Counted from the stretch's first letter, positions 7,505 through 16,358 are shown. The stretch: 64,000 bases of DNA from Bin22 sp965207275 (GCA_965207275.1 CBDBMH010000002.1:372001-436000); one strand, 5' to 3'. The notes: generated by a model not told the origin, from the letters alone. Numbers and translations are program-made.

Positions 7505-8713
7505 CTACCGCAGCGACAGCATTCGCTCCAGGGCTATGTTGGAGTCCCTTCGGACATCCTCCGGCACCGTTATCCGGTTGTTGATCGCGCCCTCGGCCAG
7601 GCCCTCCAGTACCCACAACAGGTAGGCCGGGTGGATGCGGTACATGGTGGAACAGGGACAGCTGACCGGGTCAAGACAGAAGACGGTCTTGTCCGGATTG
7701 TGCAGGGCCAGGCGGTTGACCAGGCTGATCTCGGTGCCCACGGCCCACTGGCTTCCGGCGGGGGCCTCATTGATGGTCTTGCGAATGAACTCGGTGGAAC
7801 CATTCATGTCCGCCACCTGGAGGGTTTCCATGGGACACTCCGGGTGGACCAGCACGTTGATGTCGGGATAGCGCTCCCGGGCGGACTTGACCTGCGCCGG
7901 GGTAAATCTGGTGTGGACCGAGCAGTGGCCCTGCCACAGCACCATCTTCGCGTGGCGCAGCTGCTCCGGGGTGTTGCCTCCCAGCCGCTTGAACGGATTC
8001 CAGACCACCATCTCGTCCAGGGGAATACCCAGTTTCAAGGCGGTGTTGCGACCCAAATGCTGGTCGGGCAGGAACAGTACCCGCTCCGCCTCGCTGAAGG
8101 CCCACTCCAGCACCGCGGTCGCGTTGGATGAAGTGCAGACGGCGCCATTATTGCGGCCGCACAGGGCCTTTATCCCGGCTATGGAGTTCATGTAAGTGAC
8201 GGGGATGATGCCGCCGTGGTCGCCCAGCACGTCCTGCAGGTCGTCCCAGGCATCCTCCACGTCATCCATAGGCGCCATATCGGCCATGGAACAACCGGCG
8301 GTGATGTTGGGGAGAATGACCTGCTGGTGCGGCGCGCAGAGGATGCAGGCGGTTTCGGCCATGAAGTGGACGCCGCAGAATACGATGTAGCTGGCTTCGG
8401 GGCGGGACGCTGCCTCCTGGGACAACAGGAAGGAATCTCCCTGAAAATCGGCGTACTTGATTATCTCTTCGCGCTGGTAGTGGTGGCCCAGGATGGTGAC
8501 ATCGGTACCCAGCTTCTGGCGTACCTGGTAAATGCGATCGTCCAGTTCTTCCGGAGAACAGCGCAGGTATTCGGGCGGTATCTGCTGCCACCGGATGTTA
8601 ATGGCCAGTTCTTCAGCCAGGGATTTGGCCGGCAGTTCATCCTCGGGACGACAAAATGCCGCATGCTCGATTTCGGTCAGGGGTATAGTTGGCGTCCTGG
8701 GTTTTGTTGCCAT
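7505..8713 (-). CDS. nadA: Quinolinate synthase
   Basis: NadA condenses iminoaspartate with dihydroxyacetone phosphate to give quinolinate in de novo NAD synthesis and carries a 4Fe-4S cluster. The 402-residue product shows the three cluster cysteine regions: the FCGVHFMAETACIL block, the HPECPMETL region and the C-terminal SCPCSTMYRIHP. The motif ITVLGHHYQR-type histidine stretch is present as TILGHHYQREEI. Its substrate would come from NadB and its product go to NadC, both encoded 15-18 kb away. It lies 14 bases after miaB on the same strand, so the two are probably co-transcribed. Confidence 0.96.
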   Translation of the reverse strand: MATKPRTPTIPLTEIEHAAFCRPEDELPAKSLAEELAINIRWQQIPPEYLRCSPEELDDRIYQVRQKLGTDVTILGHHYQREEIIKYADFQGDSFLLSQEAASRPEASYIVFCGVHFMAETACILCAPHQQVILPNITAGCSMADMAPMDDVEDAWDDLQDVLGDHGGIIPVTYMNSIAGIKALCGRNNGAVCTSSNATAVLEWAFSEAERVLFLPDQHLGRNTALKLGIPLDEMVVWNPFKRLGGNTPEQLRHAKMVLWQGHCSVHTRFTPAQVKSARERYPDINVLVHPECPMETLQVADMNGSTEFIRKTINEAPAGSQWAVGTEISLVNRLALHNPDKTVFCLDPVSCPCSTMYRIHPAYLLWVLEGLAEGAINNRITVPEDVRRDSNIALERMLSLR

Positions 8714-8727
8714 ATTTACTCCCTCGG

Positions 8728-10038
8728 TTAATGGTGGGCGGCCGGGGAACCGGCGGTTCCCTGCAGCGCCCAGGGGCTGGTTTGCTCAATGTCTACCCTG
8801 ATCAGTTGGCCCGCCAGATCGTCGTCGCAGCCAGCCTCTTCGCTGGCCGAAAAGAACACCAGCTTGTCGGTGCGGGTGCGGCCCTGCCACTTGCCCCGCT
8901 TGCGACCTTCTACCAGGACTTCCACTTGCTGGCCGACCAGGGCCGAATTGGTTTCCCGGAGAATGCTCTCCTGGAGGGTGTCCAACTCCTTCATCCGCCG
9001 GTCCTTCACGTCCGGTGAAGCATCATCCGGCATGGTGCGGTGGGCAATGGTGCCGGGGCGGGTGGAGTAGGCGGCGCAGTGGACCTTGTCGAATTTCAGC
9101 TCGGAAACCAGGTCCATGGTCTGCTGAAACTGCTCATCCGTTTCGCCTGGGAAGCCAACGATGATGTCGGTACTCATGGACACCCCGGGGATGGTGTCGC
9201 GAATTCGGCCAACAAGCTCGCGATACTCACCGCGGGTGTACGGCCGGCGCATGTTGCGCAGGACTTCATCGTCCCCCGCCTGCACCGGCAGGTTGATGTG
9301 TTCGCAGACCTTGGGCAGTTCAGCCACCGCCCGGATTATCCGGTCGTCCATGTAGGAAGGGTGGGACGTAAGAAACCGGATGCGGTCCAGGTTATTAATG
9401 TCGTTCAATCGGGACAGCAGCAGGGAGAGGTCCGGCTTGTCCTCCAGGTCATATCCGTAGGCGTCCACCGTCTGGCCCAGCACCGTCACCTCGCGCACGC
9501 CCCGGTTTACCAGAAGTTCGACCTCGCGCAAGACTTCGTCCACCGGGCGGCTTACCTGGCGGCCCCGGCGGTAAGGGATGATGCAGAAGGAGCACATCAG
9601 GTCGCACCCGTGGATAATGGGTACATAACAGGTGACGTTGGGGTGAGACGGGGCCAGGGAACCGACGCAACCCTCCCAGTCCAACCCCTTGCGCTCGCCC
9701 ACCATTTCCAGCAGGGGCTCGAACTGCTGAGGCTGCATGAAAAGGTCGACGTCGGGGAAGCGCTTCTCCAGTTCGTCGGTCCTGGGTCCGACCATGCAGC
9801 CCATCAGCGCCAGCACCCGGTCCGGGCGCTGTTTCTTCAAGGGGTTGACCATCCACAGGTTGCCAATCACCTTGTCTTCAGCGCCCTGGCGAACCACACA
9901 GGAGTTGAGCACGATAACATCTGCGCTCTTGGCGTTATCCACGGGGATCAGACCCAACTGCTCCAGGGCCGACCCCAACCGTTCCGAGTCGGCCTTGTTC
10001 ATCTGGCAGCCAATGGTCCAAATGTAGAAAGTATCCAT
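8728..10038 (-). CDS. miaB: tRNA-2-methylthio-N6-dimethylallyladenosine synthase
   Basis: Radical-SAM methylthiotransferase that adds the 2-methylthio group to i6A37 of tRNAs reading U-starting codons. Order: N-terminal UPF0004 domain (FYIWTIGCQMNKADSERL, with further Cys residues binding a second cluster), radical-SAM domain with the CxxxCxxC motif (CDLMCSFCIIPYRRG) and a C-terminal TRAM RNA-binding domain. I chose the ATG at 10038 (436 residues) because family members start just before this motif; an upstream GTG at 10074 adds twelve unconserved residues. nadA follows closely. Confidence 0.94.
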   Translation of the reverse strand: MDTFYIWTIGCQMNKADSERLGSALEQLGLIPVDNAKSADVIVLNSCVVRQGAEDKVIGNLWMVNPLKKQRPDRVLALMGCMVGPRTDELEKRFPDVDLFMQPQQFEPLLEMVGERKGLDWEGCVGSLAPSHPNVTCYVPIIHGCDLMCSFCIIPYRRGRQVSRPVDEVLREVELLVNRGVREVTVLGQTVDAYGYDLEDKPDLSLLLSRLNDINNLDRIRFLTSHPSYMDDRIIRAVAELPKVCEHINLPVQAGDDEVLRNMRRPYTRGEYRELVGRIRDTIPGVSMSTDIIVGFPGETDEQFQQTMDLVSELKFDKVHCAAYSTRPGTIAHRTMPDDASPDVKDRRMKELDTLQESILRETNSALVGQQVEVLVEGRKRGKWQGRTRTDKLVFFSASEEAGCDDDLAGQLIRVDIEQTSPWALQGTAGSPAAHH

Positions 10039-10350
10039 CAAGAGGCTTCTTACTCTAGCCAAGGTGCCCGGCACTGGTAGATGCCGGGCCCGAAGTTAAA
10101 GAACTGTCCGGTTGCCCACCCAGGGGAAGAGTAGCCTTCGCGAGAAGGGCTATGATTATTCTCCCGCTGCGGTGGATTAACAACCCGTCGATTCACATTA
10201 TATACCAATGGGAAAGCGGCATTAAGGCATAGCTGGGGTAAGCTAATAATTTACCTGAAAAGGGGCTTGCGGGCAACTTGGCTTGCGACTGCGGAGTAGT
10301 CCTCGTTGGACCTGCTGCCACGGGTTCAGGGCAGACATCCAGGCCTGCCC
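10039..10350. other. Gene-free stretch upstream of miaB
   Basis: It holds a probable miaB promoter (10197-10225) and a palindromic repeat at 10329-10354. I see no open frame with coding character in the remainder. Confidence 0.6.
10197..10225 (-). promoter_or_regulatory. Possible promoter of miaB-nadA
   Basis: On the minus strand a perfect TATAAT (10202-10197) is preceded after 17 bases by TTAATG, a weak -35. It would give a leader of about 150 bases before miaB. Confidence 0.45.
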
Positions 10351-10354
10351 CTAC
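10329..10354. repeat. GTAGGGGCAG-type palindromic repeat
   Basis: GGGCAG and CTGCCC pair around a 10-base loop, followed by CCTAC. On the minus strand it reads GTAGGGGCAG...CTGCCC, the same frame of bases as the element at 61239-61263. The TAG stop of the neighbouring minus-strand gene lies inside it. Confidence 0.5.
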
Positions 10355-11136
10355 CGACCGGCGGATACCAGTTCCTGCTGATCTGCCGGAGCCTCAAGTG
10401 CCTCGGCGTACTGGGCTTCAAGCCGGCGGTTCTTTACCCGGAATCCGGCCAGTTCCATATCCTGTCGGGCCAGCAACCTGGCAAGTTCGCGGCGGGCCCG
10501 CTTGATCTTGCGGATTTCGCTAGTCACCGTCCAGGCGGCGATGGCCGGTCCGATGACGATACCAACTACCGAGAAGCTGGCGATGGCAGCGCGGGCCGCG
10601 GTCGAAGCGGCAATGGAACCGCCCGTGGACGCGGTGCCTCCGCCCAGGCCGATAAAGCGGGGCGCGATGGTAATCAGTTTCGATCCCACGGGCTGGATAA
10701 TGCGGGTTCCCACCGGCTCGGCGACCCGTATTACGTTGGAGGAGCTGACCCTCCAGATTACTCCGGAAACGGCGCTAAAGGAATGGCGTCCCACGATATG
10801 TCCGGCCGACCCGGTGGAGCCCTGGGTCAGGGTGGTTGCGGGCTTGAGCGGTATTACCCTTCGCCATAGCGGTCTGCGCACCACTTCCTCTTCGTCGCCC
10901 GGATCGGGCAGCAATAAGGACTCAGGCTTGGATGGCGGTTCAAGGTCCAGTTGTCTACAGAGAAAGTGTTGCCGCAGATAGTATTCGGTAAGCAAGGTCC
11001 GATGACGGGCCTGGGCATCGGCCAATTGCGCCCGGAGACTATTGAGTTCTTTTCGTGCCCGCAGCTTTCCCACGGCCTGGGCGGCCGCGGAGCCAACCGT
11101 GACGGCGATGGGCACCAACAGCAGCGGCAATGGCAT
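10351..11136 (-). CDS. Uncharacterised membrane-associated protein
   Basis: I do not recognise the family. The 261-residue product begins with a hydrophobic stretch (MPLPLLLVPIAVTVGSAAAQ), then a charged helical segment (about 25-60), a Gly/Ser/Ile-rich middle (about 105-180), a second hydrophobic segment (about 183-203, IASFSVVGIVIGPAIAAW) and a basic coiled-coil tail (about 207-250). It starts 7 bases after the biotinyl-carrier gene stop and is probably co-transcribed. The frame runs to a TAG within a dispersed palindrome, so the true C-terminus may have been altered by that repeat. Confidence 0.6.
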   Translation of the reverse strand: MPLPLLLVPIAVTVGSAAAQAVGKLRARKELNSLRAQLADAQARHRTLLTEYYLRQHFLCRQLDLEPPSKPESLLLPDPGDEEEVVRRPLWRRVIPLKPATTLTQGSTGSAGHIVGRHSFSAVSGVIWRVSSSNVIRVAEPVGTRIIQPVGSKLITIAPRFIGLGGGTASTGGSIAASTAARAAIASFSVVGIVIGPAIAAWTVTSEIRKIKRARRELARLLARQDMELAGFRVKNRRLEAQYAEALEAPADQQELVSAGR

Positions 11137-11143
11137 GGCGAAA

Positions 11144-11590
11144 CTATTCCATCTCTATCAGGGCGTCATTGGCGCCCACCGAGTCCATGGGTTGCACGTA
11201 TATCTCTTTGACAACGCCATCCTGGGCGGCCCGAATGCTCTGCTCCATCTTCATGGCCTCGACTACGCACACCTCGTCACCCGCGGCCACGCGGTCACCA
11301 GGTCGGACGCGGATGGCAATCACCCGTCCCGGCATGGGGGCGCGCAATACCTTGTCCGAAGGGTCAAAGGCCGGGATGGAACCGCCGACCCGAGGCAGGG
11401 CGGGCGGCGCAATGCGGCTGGGGGGCCGGCGGCCCCGTCTCGTTGGAGGCTGCGCCGATTCGGCGGGCGGCGCGTCGACTTCCACGTAGAAGGTCTGCCC
11501 GTCCACGTTGACCTCCACGGGGGAGCGGCTGACATCGCCCACGTCGACGGTATACAACCGCTCGCCAACTCTTATCCGGTAGGTGGGCAT
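11144..11590 (-). CDS. Biotin carboxyl carrier-like protein
   Basis: Carries biotin on a lysine to shuttle carboxyl groups in a biotin-dependent carboxylase or decarboxylase. The 148 residues comprise a short N-terminal beta region, an Ala/Pro/Arg-rich linker (about 41-70) and a biotinyl domain (about 80-148). The attachment motif is EAMKMEQ with Lys114, and the preceding APMPGRVIAIRV block is typical. No carboxylase or carboxyltransferase subunit is encoded in the window, so its partner is elsewhere. It resembles the carrier of propionyl/acyl-CoA carboxylases more than AccB; exact assignment is uncertain. Confidence 0.85.
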   Translation of the reverse strand: MPTYRIRVGERLYTVDVGDVSRSPVEVNVDGQTFYVEVDAPPAESAQPPTRRGRRPPSRIAPPALPRVGGSIPAFDPSDKVLRAPMPGRVIAIRVRPGDRVAAGDEVCVVEAMKMEQSIRAAQDGVVKEIYVQPMDSVGANDALIEME

Positions 11591-11689
11591 TGGCCTGTTC
11601 TCTCTATTGGTTTCCCGTGGGAAGGTCTTTGCGCCGGAACCGGCCCGTCTGACTTTGACGGTAATTTCGGCTTGCCAGGCGGCATGACA

Positions 11690-11935
11690 CTAACCTTGTT
11701 TGACCGGCCCCGACTTGAGCGCCTCCAACATGGGCGCCAGGTATTGTGAAGCCTGGTGGAGTTCAAAACCTACGACGTCAAAGCCGTCCTCTTCGCTGCC
11801 ATAATCTATGACAAGAGGTGAAGCTACTTCACCTGAGGTAGCAATTTTCCGCCCCGGTATCAATGCGTTAAGAATGTCCAACTCTTCGTCGTACCAAACT
11901 TGCAGATGGGAGTCACTGGCCAGGTTAGGTATCAT
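11690..11935 (-). CDS. DUF2283-like small protein, possible antitoxin
   Basis: An 81-residue acidic protein with the DUF2283 layout: YDEELDILNALIPGR near the start and DYGSEEDGFDVVGFELHQAS in the middle. It overlaps the upstream DUF4258-like gene by four bases (ATGA), the arrangement seen for small toxin-antitoxin-like pairs. Function of DUF2283 is not established; the antitoxin role is inference from pairing, size and charge. Confidence 0.7.
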   Translation of the reverse strand: MIPNLASDSHLQVWYDEELDILNALIPGRKIATSGEVASPLVIDYGSEEDGFDVVGFELHQASQYLAPMLEALKSGPVKQG

Positions 11936-12219
11936 AGCGCACCTCGCCCATACCTTGCGGTAGCTAGGCTATCGAAATATACAGTGACGACAGGTTCATC
12001 TTCCAGGGTGGAAACTACCACCTTGAATAGGGAGCTTCTCTCAGCGATAAACCCGTAGTAGTTCATCGAATGCTTTGCTTCATCATCCACTACTGCAACC
12101 GGGTTTTCGAGAACCTGAGTAATCCAGTTTTCCTGGGCCTCGCGCTGCGCCAGTCTTATCAATACATGTGCAGTCAGCCGATAGGAGCGGCCACCAGCAA
12201 ATCTGAAACGTGGCGTCAT
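11932..12219 (-). CDS. DUF4258-like small protein, possible toxin
   Basis: A 95-residue protein with the DUF4258 pattern: an early TAHVLIRLAQREAQENWITQVLENP helix region (a His followed by Arg, as in RelE-fold relatives) and a C-terminal VVTVYFDSLATARYGRG strand region. It is the first gene of a two-gene unit with the DUF2283-like gene, with an ATGA overlap. RelE/BrnT-like toxins share this size and helix-sheet order, but no catalytic residues can be assigned with confidence. Confidence 0.7.
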   Translation of the reverse strand: MTPRFRFAGGRSYRLTAHVLIRLAQREAQENWITQVLENPVAVVDDEAKHSMNYYGFIAERSSLFKVVVSTLEDEPVVTVYFDSLATARYGRGAL

Positions 12220-12243
12220 TATACACCCGCTATTGGATGTGGC

Positions 12244-13026
12244 TTAGCGGGGAATGTGGCGCCGGGCTTCCTCGTGGGCCAGGCGGCTCAGGAAAGAGTT
12301 GGTGCGAATCTCCTTGTCCAGCCAGTACTGGACGGTGCCGGTGAGAATGGCCTTTAATTCCTGGGTCAGCGACGGGTCCAGGCGCAGGGACGGAAGTTCG
12401 GTGGCGTGGCTGCGGGCCAGCAGGCGCAGCACCTTCAATGCCCTTAGCGACAGGGGCCGCAATCCTGTCTGGTCCGGGGTGCACTCGGGGCAGAAAACGC
12501 CGCCTCCGTCGGAACTGTAACGGTGTCGGTCGGGTTCTATTTCCCGGCGGCACTCCACGCAGTTCTGGAGTTCGGGCATCAGCCCGGACACTGCCAGCAG
12601 GTGCAGCTGGAAGTGCAGCAGGGGTAGTTCATCATTGGGAGCCTGGCTGATGGCGCCCAGGGTGGACAGGGCCAGTTGGTAAAGGGGTTCGTTGGGGCTG
12701 GCCTCAGACCCGAACCCGTCTACCAGTTCGGCCACCTGCAAACCCTTGCCTACGGCAACAAGGTTGGTCTTCAGCGGAGTGAAGTTGTCCAGGGTCTCCG
12801 CCTGGTTTATCACGTCCAGGTTGCGCCCCCGGGACAGGGCCAGCCGGGTGACGGCAAGGGATTCCAGGTGGCCCACCAGCTTGGCGGTGGAGCGGCGCGC
12901 GCCCTTGGCGACGGCCCGTACCTTGCCCGCCTGCCGGCTGAACATGGTTACCAGCAGGTCGGCCTCGCCCAGGGGGACGCTCCTGAGAATCAGGGCTTCG
13001 GCGCGATAGGTGCGTAGCGGCGGCAT
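12244..13026 (-). CDS. recO: DNA repair protein RecO
   Basis: RecO anneals SSB-coated DNA and with RecR loads RecA on gaps. The 260-residue product has the N-terminal OB fold (RTYRAEALILRSVPLGEADLL) and, at about 150-180, a Cys4 zinc site (CVECRREIEP and CPECTP). recR lies 68 bases upstream on the same strand, so both members of the RecOR pathway probably share a message. Confidence 0.95.
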   Translation of the reverse strand: MPPLRTYRAEALILRSVPLGEADLLVTMFSRQAGKVRAVAKGARRSTAKLVGHLESLAVTRLALSRGRNLDVINQAETLDNFTPLKTNLVAVGKGLQVAELVDGFGSEASPNEPLYQLALSTLGAISQAPNDELPLLHFQLHLLAVSGLMPELQNCVECRREIEPDRHRYSSDGGGVFCPECTPDQTGLRPLSLRALKVLRLLARSHATELPSLRLDPSLTQELKAILTGTVQYWLDKEIRTNSFLSRLAHEEARRHIPR

Positions 13027-13094
13027 AGTTGGCTCACATACATGACGGCTGGCAGGCTACATGTTCGCGATGGACACCAGGGGCGGGAATGGGA

Positions 13095-13712
13095 TTATTC
13101 CACTGTCTGGCGGCCCTGGAAGGCGCGGCTCAGGGTAAGTTCGTCGGTGTATTCCAGGGAGCCGCCCACGGGCAGGCCCCGGGCCAGGTGGGTTACATTC
13201 ACATTACTGCCAGCCAGATGGCGTGAGATGTACATGGCCGTGGCCTCGCCCTCCAGGGTAGGGTTGGTGGCGATGACCACTTCCCTGACCACGCCATCGG
13301 AAAGACGGGCGAACAATTCCCGCAGTTTTATCTGGTCCGGCCCCACGCCGTTCAAGGGCGACAGGACCCCGTGCAGCACATGGTAAAGACCCCGGTAGCA
13401 GTGAGTACGCTCCAGGGCCAGCACGTCCAGGGGTTCCTCCACCACGCAGATCTGTTCCCGGTTGCGCTGGCTGCTGGCGCAGATGAAACAAGGGCTGGCG
13501 TCGGTCAGGTTCTGGCACTGTCCGCAGAACATGATGGTCTGCTTGACGGCGGTGATGGCATTGGCCAGGTCGTAAGCCTCTTCCTCGGGCAGGCGGATGA
13601 TGAAATAGGCCAGGCGCTGGGCGCTCTTGGGGCCAATGCCGGGCAGCTTGTTCAGTTCCTGGATGAGCCGCGCCAGGGAAGGGGCGGCCGATGGCAGGTG
13701 CTCCAGGGTCAT
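13095..13712 (-). CDS. recR: Recombination protein RecR
   Basis: Forms the ring clamp partner of RecO in RecA loading. The 205 residues show the helix-hairpin-helix (LNKLPGIGPKSAQRLA), Cys4 zinc finger (CGQCQNLTDASPCFIC), Toprim domain (ICVVEEPLDVLALE) and the Walker-like C-terminal region. Length and order are standard. Located between ybaB (125 bases upstream) and recO. Confidence 0.97.
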   Translation of the reverse strand: MTLEHLPSAAPSLARLIQELNKLPGIGPKSAQRLAYFIIRLPEEEAYDLANAITAVKQTIMFCGQCQNLTDASPCFICASSQRNREQICVVEEPLDVLALERTHCYRGLYHVLHGVLSPLNGVGPDQIKLRELFARLSDGVVREVVIATNPTLEGEATAMYISRHLAGSNVNVTHLARGLPVGGSLEYTDELTLSRAFQGRQTVE

Positions 13713-13837
13713 GTCTGTTCTTCTAATTCAAATGAGAATTCAAAACATGGATGGACAGGAACTACAGGATTTCGACAGGAAAACGCCCCGTCTTCCCCTT
13801 CCCCTTCAAGGGGAAAAGGGACTTATTCAGATCAGCT

Positions 13838-14137
13838 CTAGGTCAACCCCGGAATGTTCATGCCGCCGGTTATGACGCTCATCTTGCTGGCGGCCATTTC
13901 CTGGGTTTTCTGGTTGGCGTCGTTGAAGGCGGCGGCCACCAGGTCCTGCAGCAATTCCAGGTCTTCGGCGGCTTCGGCCTCGATGGTTACCGACTCTACC
14001 ACCTGCTTGCCGGTCATCACTACCTTTACTACTCCGCCGCCGGCGCTGCCCTCCACGGTGGCCGTTTCCAGTTCTTCCTGGATTTTCTGAAGCTGGGCCT
14101 GCATCCGCTGGGCCTGTCGCATCATGTTCCGGTTCAT
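13838..14137 (-). CDS. ybaB: Nucleoid-associated protein, YbaB/EbfC family
   Basis: Small dimeric DNA-binding protein. The 99 residues begin MNRNMMRQAQRMQAQLQKIQ, a typical start, followed by the conserved GSAGGGVVKVVMTGKQVVES sheet region. The start codon overlaps the dnaX stop by four bases, the common dnaX-ybaB(-recR) arrangement; here recR follows after 125 bases. Confidence 0.95.
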   Translation of the reverse strand: MNRNMMRQAQRMQAQLQKIQEELETATVEGSAGGGVVKVVMTGKQVVESVTIEAEAAEDLELLQDLVAAAFNDANQKTQEMAASKMSVITGGMNIPGLT

Positions 14138-15822
14138 TCGACTGTGTCCTCCACGATTCGGGCCCCCATATTCAGTGCGGTACGCACCAGCGGACTGTGC
14201 TGACTGGGCCGGTTGGATTGAGCGCCTTCCTCTGTCTGTCCCGCCAGGGTTATGCGGAAGTTGTAGGGTGTGCCGAAATAGCGAGTCACCGCCTCCGTTA
14301 CCAGGTTGCGGGAACCGGGATCTTCCAGCTCTTCCTGCATCCGTTCCATGTTGGGGCGGTGTACGAAGGGCACCAACAGTGTATCACCTTCCAGGGTGAT
14401 GGTGTTGGGCTTGCAGTCCCGCAGCAGGGCGCCCAGGTTGTACCGCCTTCCTGTGGCGCGGCCCAGGGCCTTGACGGTGGCCTGCCACATACCGGCCACG
14501 TCGTCGCCACCGCCGCCGGATGGGCCCATGCCCTCGCTCGCGGTGGATGCGGCCGGCGGGCGTACCGGGGCGGTACGGGGCCGGTCCTGTTGACGAGGAG
14601 GCGGGCTGGCCGGGCCCGGAGAAGCATCGGCGGGCGCTGCCGGCGGACCGGGCGCCGGAGCGGGACCCGAGGCGGGCCTGCGGGCTGGCGGGGCGGTCAT
14701 GGGTCGGGCGGCGGTCTCAGCCCGGGCGGCCTCCACCGGCGGCGCGATGTCGTCGTTGCAAATCTCTACCAGCGCCAGTTCCAGGGGCAGGGTGGAAGGA
14801 GCGTCGTAGCGCATATTGACGTCGCCCCAGATGCGCAGGGCCTTGACGATGCGCCAGTTGGGCAGGTTGGTCACCAGTTCCCGCAGCTGACCGGCGACAT
14901 GCTCGGGCAGTTCCAGGGCCTCGGCCGCCCCCCATTCCAGGAGCATGGCGGCGCGCAGCATTTCCAGAGTTTGCCGATGCATCTGGCGCAGGTCCACCCC
15001 GTCCCAAGCGGCCCGGTTGATGATTTCCAGGGACGCGGTGGTGTTGCCCATCAGCAGGTACTTCACCAGGTCCAGCCAGCGGTCGCCGTGCCCCAGGCCC
15101 AGCAGTTCCTCCACCTGGGCCAGGGTAACCCCGTCGCCGAAGGAGACGACCAGCTGTTCCAGCAGGTTTTCCGCATCCCGCAGGCTCCCGGCGGCGTAAC
15201 GGGCCACCAATCTGAGCGCATCAGGGGAGACGGACGCACCCTCTCCCTCGGTAATTTCGGCCAGCCGCTGGTAGATTTGTTCCGACGGCAGGCGGCGGAA
15301 GTCGAACCGCTGGCAGCGCGAAACAATGGTGGGCAGGATGCGGTTGGCCTCGGTGGTGCAAAGGATGAATATGACATGGCCCGGGGGCTCTTCCAGGGTC
15401 TTCAGGAAGGCGTTGGACGCCTGGTCGGTGAGCATGTGGGCTTCGTCGATGATGTAGACCTTGCGGCGACCCTCGGCCGGGGCGAAGTTGACCTTGTCCC
15501 GTATCTCCCGAATGTCCTCGATGCCCCGGTTGCTTGCTGCGTCCATCTCGATAACGTCCATAAAACGGTCTTCGTTGAAGGAGATGCAGCTGGCGCAACG
15601 GTTGCAGGGATCGCCCTCCTGCGGGTCCAGGCAGTTGACGGCCTTGGCGACAATGCGGGCGGTGGTGGTCTTGCCGGTGCCCCGGGGCCCACAGAATAGA
15701 TAAGAATGGGACACGCGCTCCTGCCGGATGGCCTGGCGCAGGGTGGTGGCGACGTGCTCCTGTCCCACCAGGTCGGCAAAGCAACCGGGCCGCCACTTGC
15801 GATAGTAGACCTGGGAAGTCAT
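14134..15822 (-). CDS. dnaX: DNA polymerase III subunit gamma/tau
   Basis: Clamp-loader ATPase of the replicative polymerase. Residues 1-370 contain the AAA+ core: Walker A (GPRGTGKTTTARIVAKA), a zinc site (CLDPQEGDPCNRCASC), Walker B region (VYIIDEAHML) and sensor 1 (ILCTTEANRILPT). A Pro/Ala-rich linker at about 375-440 leads to a C-terminal tau-type domain, which includes LVPFVHRPNMERMQ. No A-rich slippery sequence for a programmed frameshift was seen. It overlaps ybeY and ybaB by four bases each, giving a tightly coupled three-gene unit. Confidence 0.96.
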   Translation of the reverse strand: MTSQVYYRKWRPGCFADLVGQEHVATTLRQAIRQERVSHSYLFCGPRGTGKTTTARIVAKAVNCLDPQEGDPCNRCASCISFNEDRFMDVIEMDAASNRGIEDIREIRDKVNFAPAEGRRKVYIIDEAHMLTDQASNAFLKTLEEPPGHVIFILCTTEANRILPTIVSRCQRFDFRRLPSEQIYQRLAEITEGEGASVSPDALRLVARYAAGSLRDAENLLEQLVVSFGDGVTLAQVEELLGLGHGDRWLDLVKYLLMGNTTASLEIINRAAWDGVDLRQMHRQTLEMLRAAMLLEWGAAEALELPEHVAGQLRELVTNLPNWRIVKALRIWGDVNMRYDAPSTLPLELALVEICNDDIAPPVEAARAETAARPMTAPPARRPASGPAPAPGPPAAPADASPGPASPPPRQQDRPRTAPVRPPAASTASEGMGPSGGGGDDVAGMWQATVKALGRATGRRYNLGALLRDCKPNTITLEGDTLLVPFVHRPNMERMQEELEDPGSRNLVTEAVTRYFGTPYNFRITLAGQTEEGAQSNRPSQHSPLVRTALNMGARIVEDTVE

Positions 15823-16358
15823 GAGGGTTCCTCCCGGTCGGCGAATATCTGGGCCAGGGCTGCCTGCTCCAGGGCCCGCATCCGGGCCGTTTCCTCGGGT
15901 TCAAGGTGGTCGTGGCCCACCAGGTGCAGAGCGCCGTGGACCGCCAGCAGGGCCAGTTCCTGTTCCACGGTACGTTCCATGGCCAGAGCCTGGCGGCGGG
16001 TCTGGGGGTAAGAGATTATCACTTCACCCAGAGGGGGAAGCTCATTGGGGGGCAGCATAAAGTCGGGCCAAACTTCATCGGGTCCTATGTATGGCCCGTC
16101 TTCACCCTCCCAGTGCCCCTGGTGGATGAGCGAGAAGGAAAGGACGTCGGTCGTTTCGTCCAGGCCCCGGAAGTGATGGTTCAGTTCCCGGACAGTCTCG
16201 TCATCGGTCAACAGCAGGCTGATCTGGCCCGGTTCGCCAGGTTCGAGCGCGAAGTCAAGGGCCACCAGCAGCACGCGCTCCAGCCAGGGTTCCGAAACTT
16301 CATCCCGGAACTCTTCGGCTATAGTGATGAGGGTCTCCCGTTCGGATTGAGAAATCAA
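15819..16358 (-). CDS. ybeY: Endoribonuclease YbeY
   Basis: Zinc endoribonuclease for 16S rRNA 3' maturation and ribosome quality control. The 179-residue protein carries the metal motif HGALHLVGHDH near residues 139-149 and the upstream LLTDDETVRELNHHFRGLDETTDVLSF family block. First gene of ybeY-dnaX-ybaB. Some family members are about 150 residues; the extra length lies mainly in an insertion around residues 80-105. Confidence 0.95.
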   Translation of the reverse strand: MISQSERETLITIAEEFRDEVSEPWLERVLLVALDFALEPGEPGQISLLLTDDETVRELNHHFRGLDETTDVLSFSLIHQGHWEGEDGPYIGPDEVWPDFMLPPNELPPLGEVIISYPQTRRQALAMERTVEQELALLAVHGALHLVGHDHLEPEETARMRALEQAALAQIFADREEPS

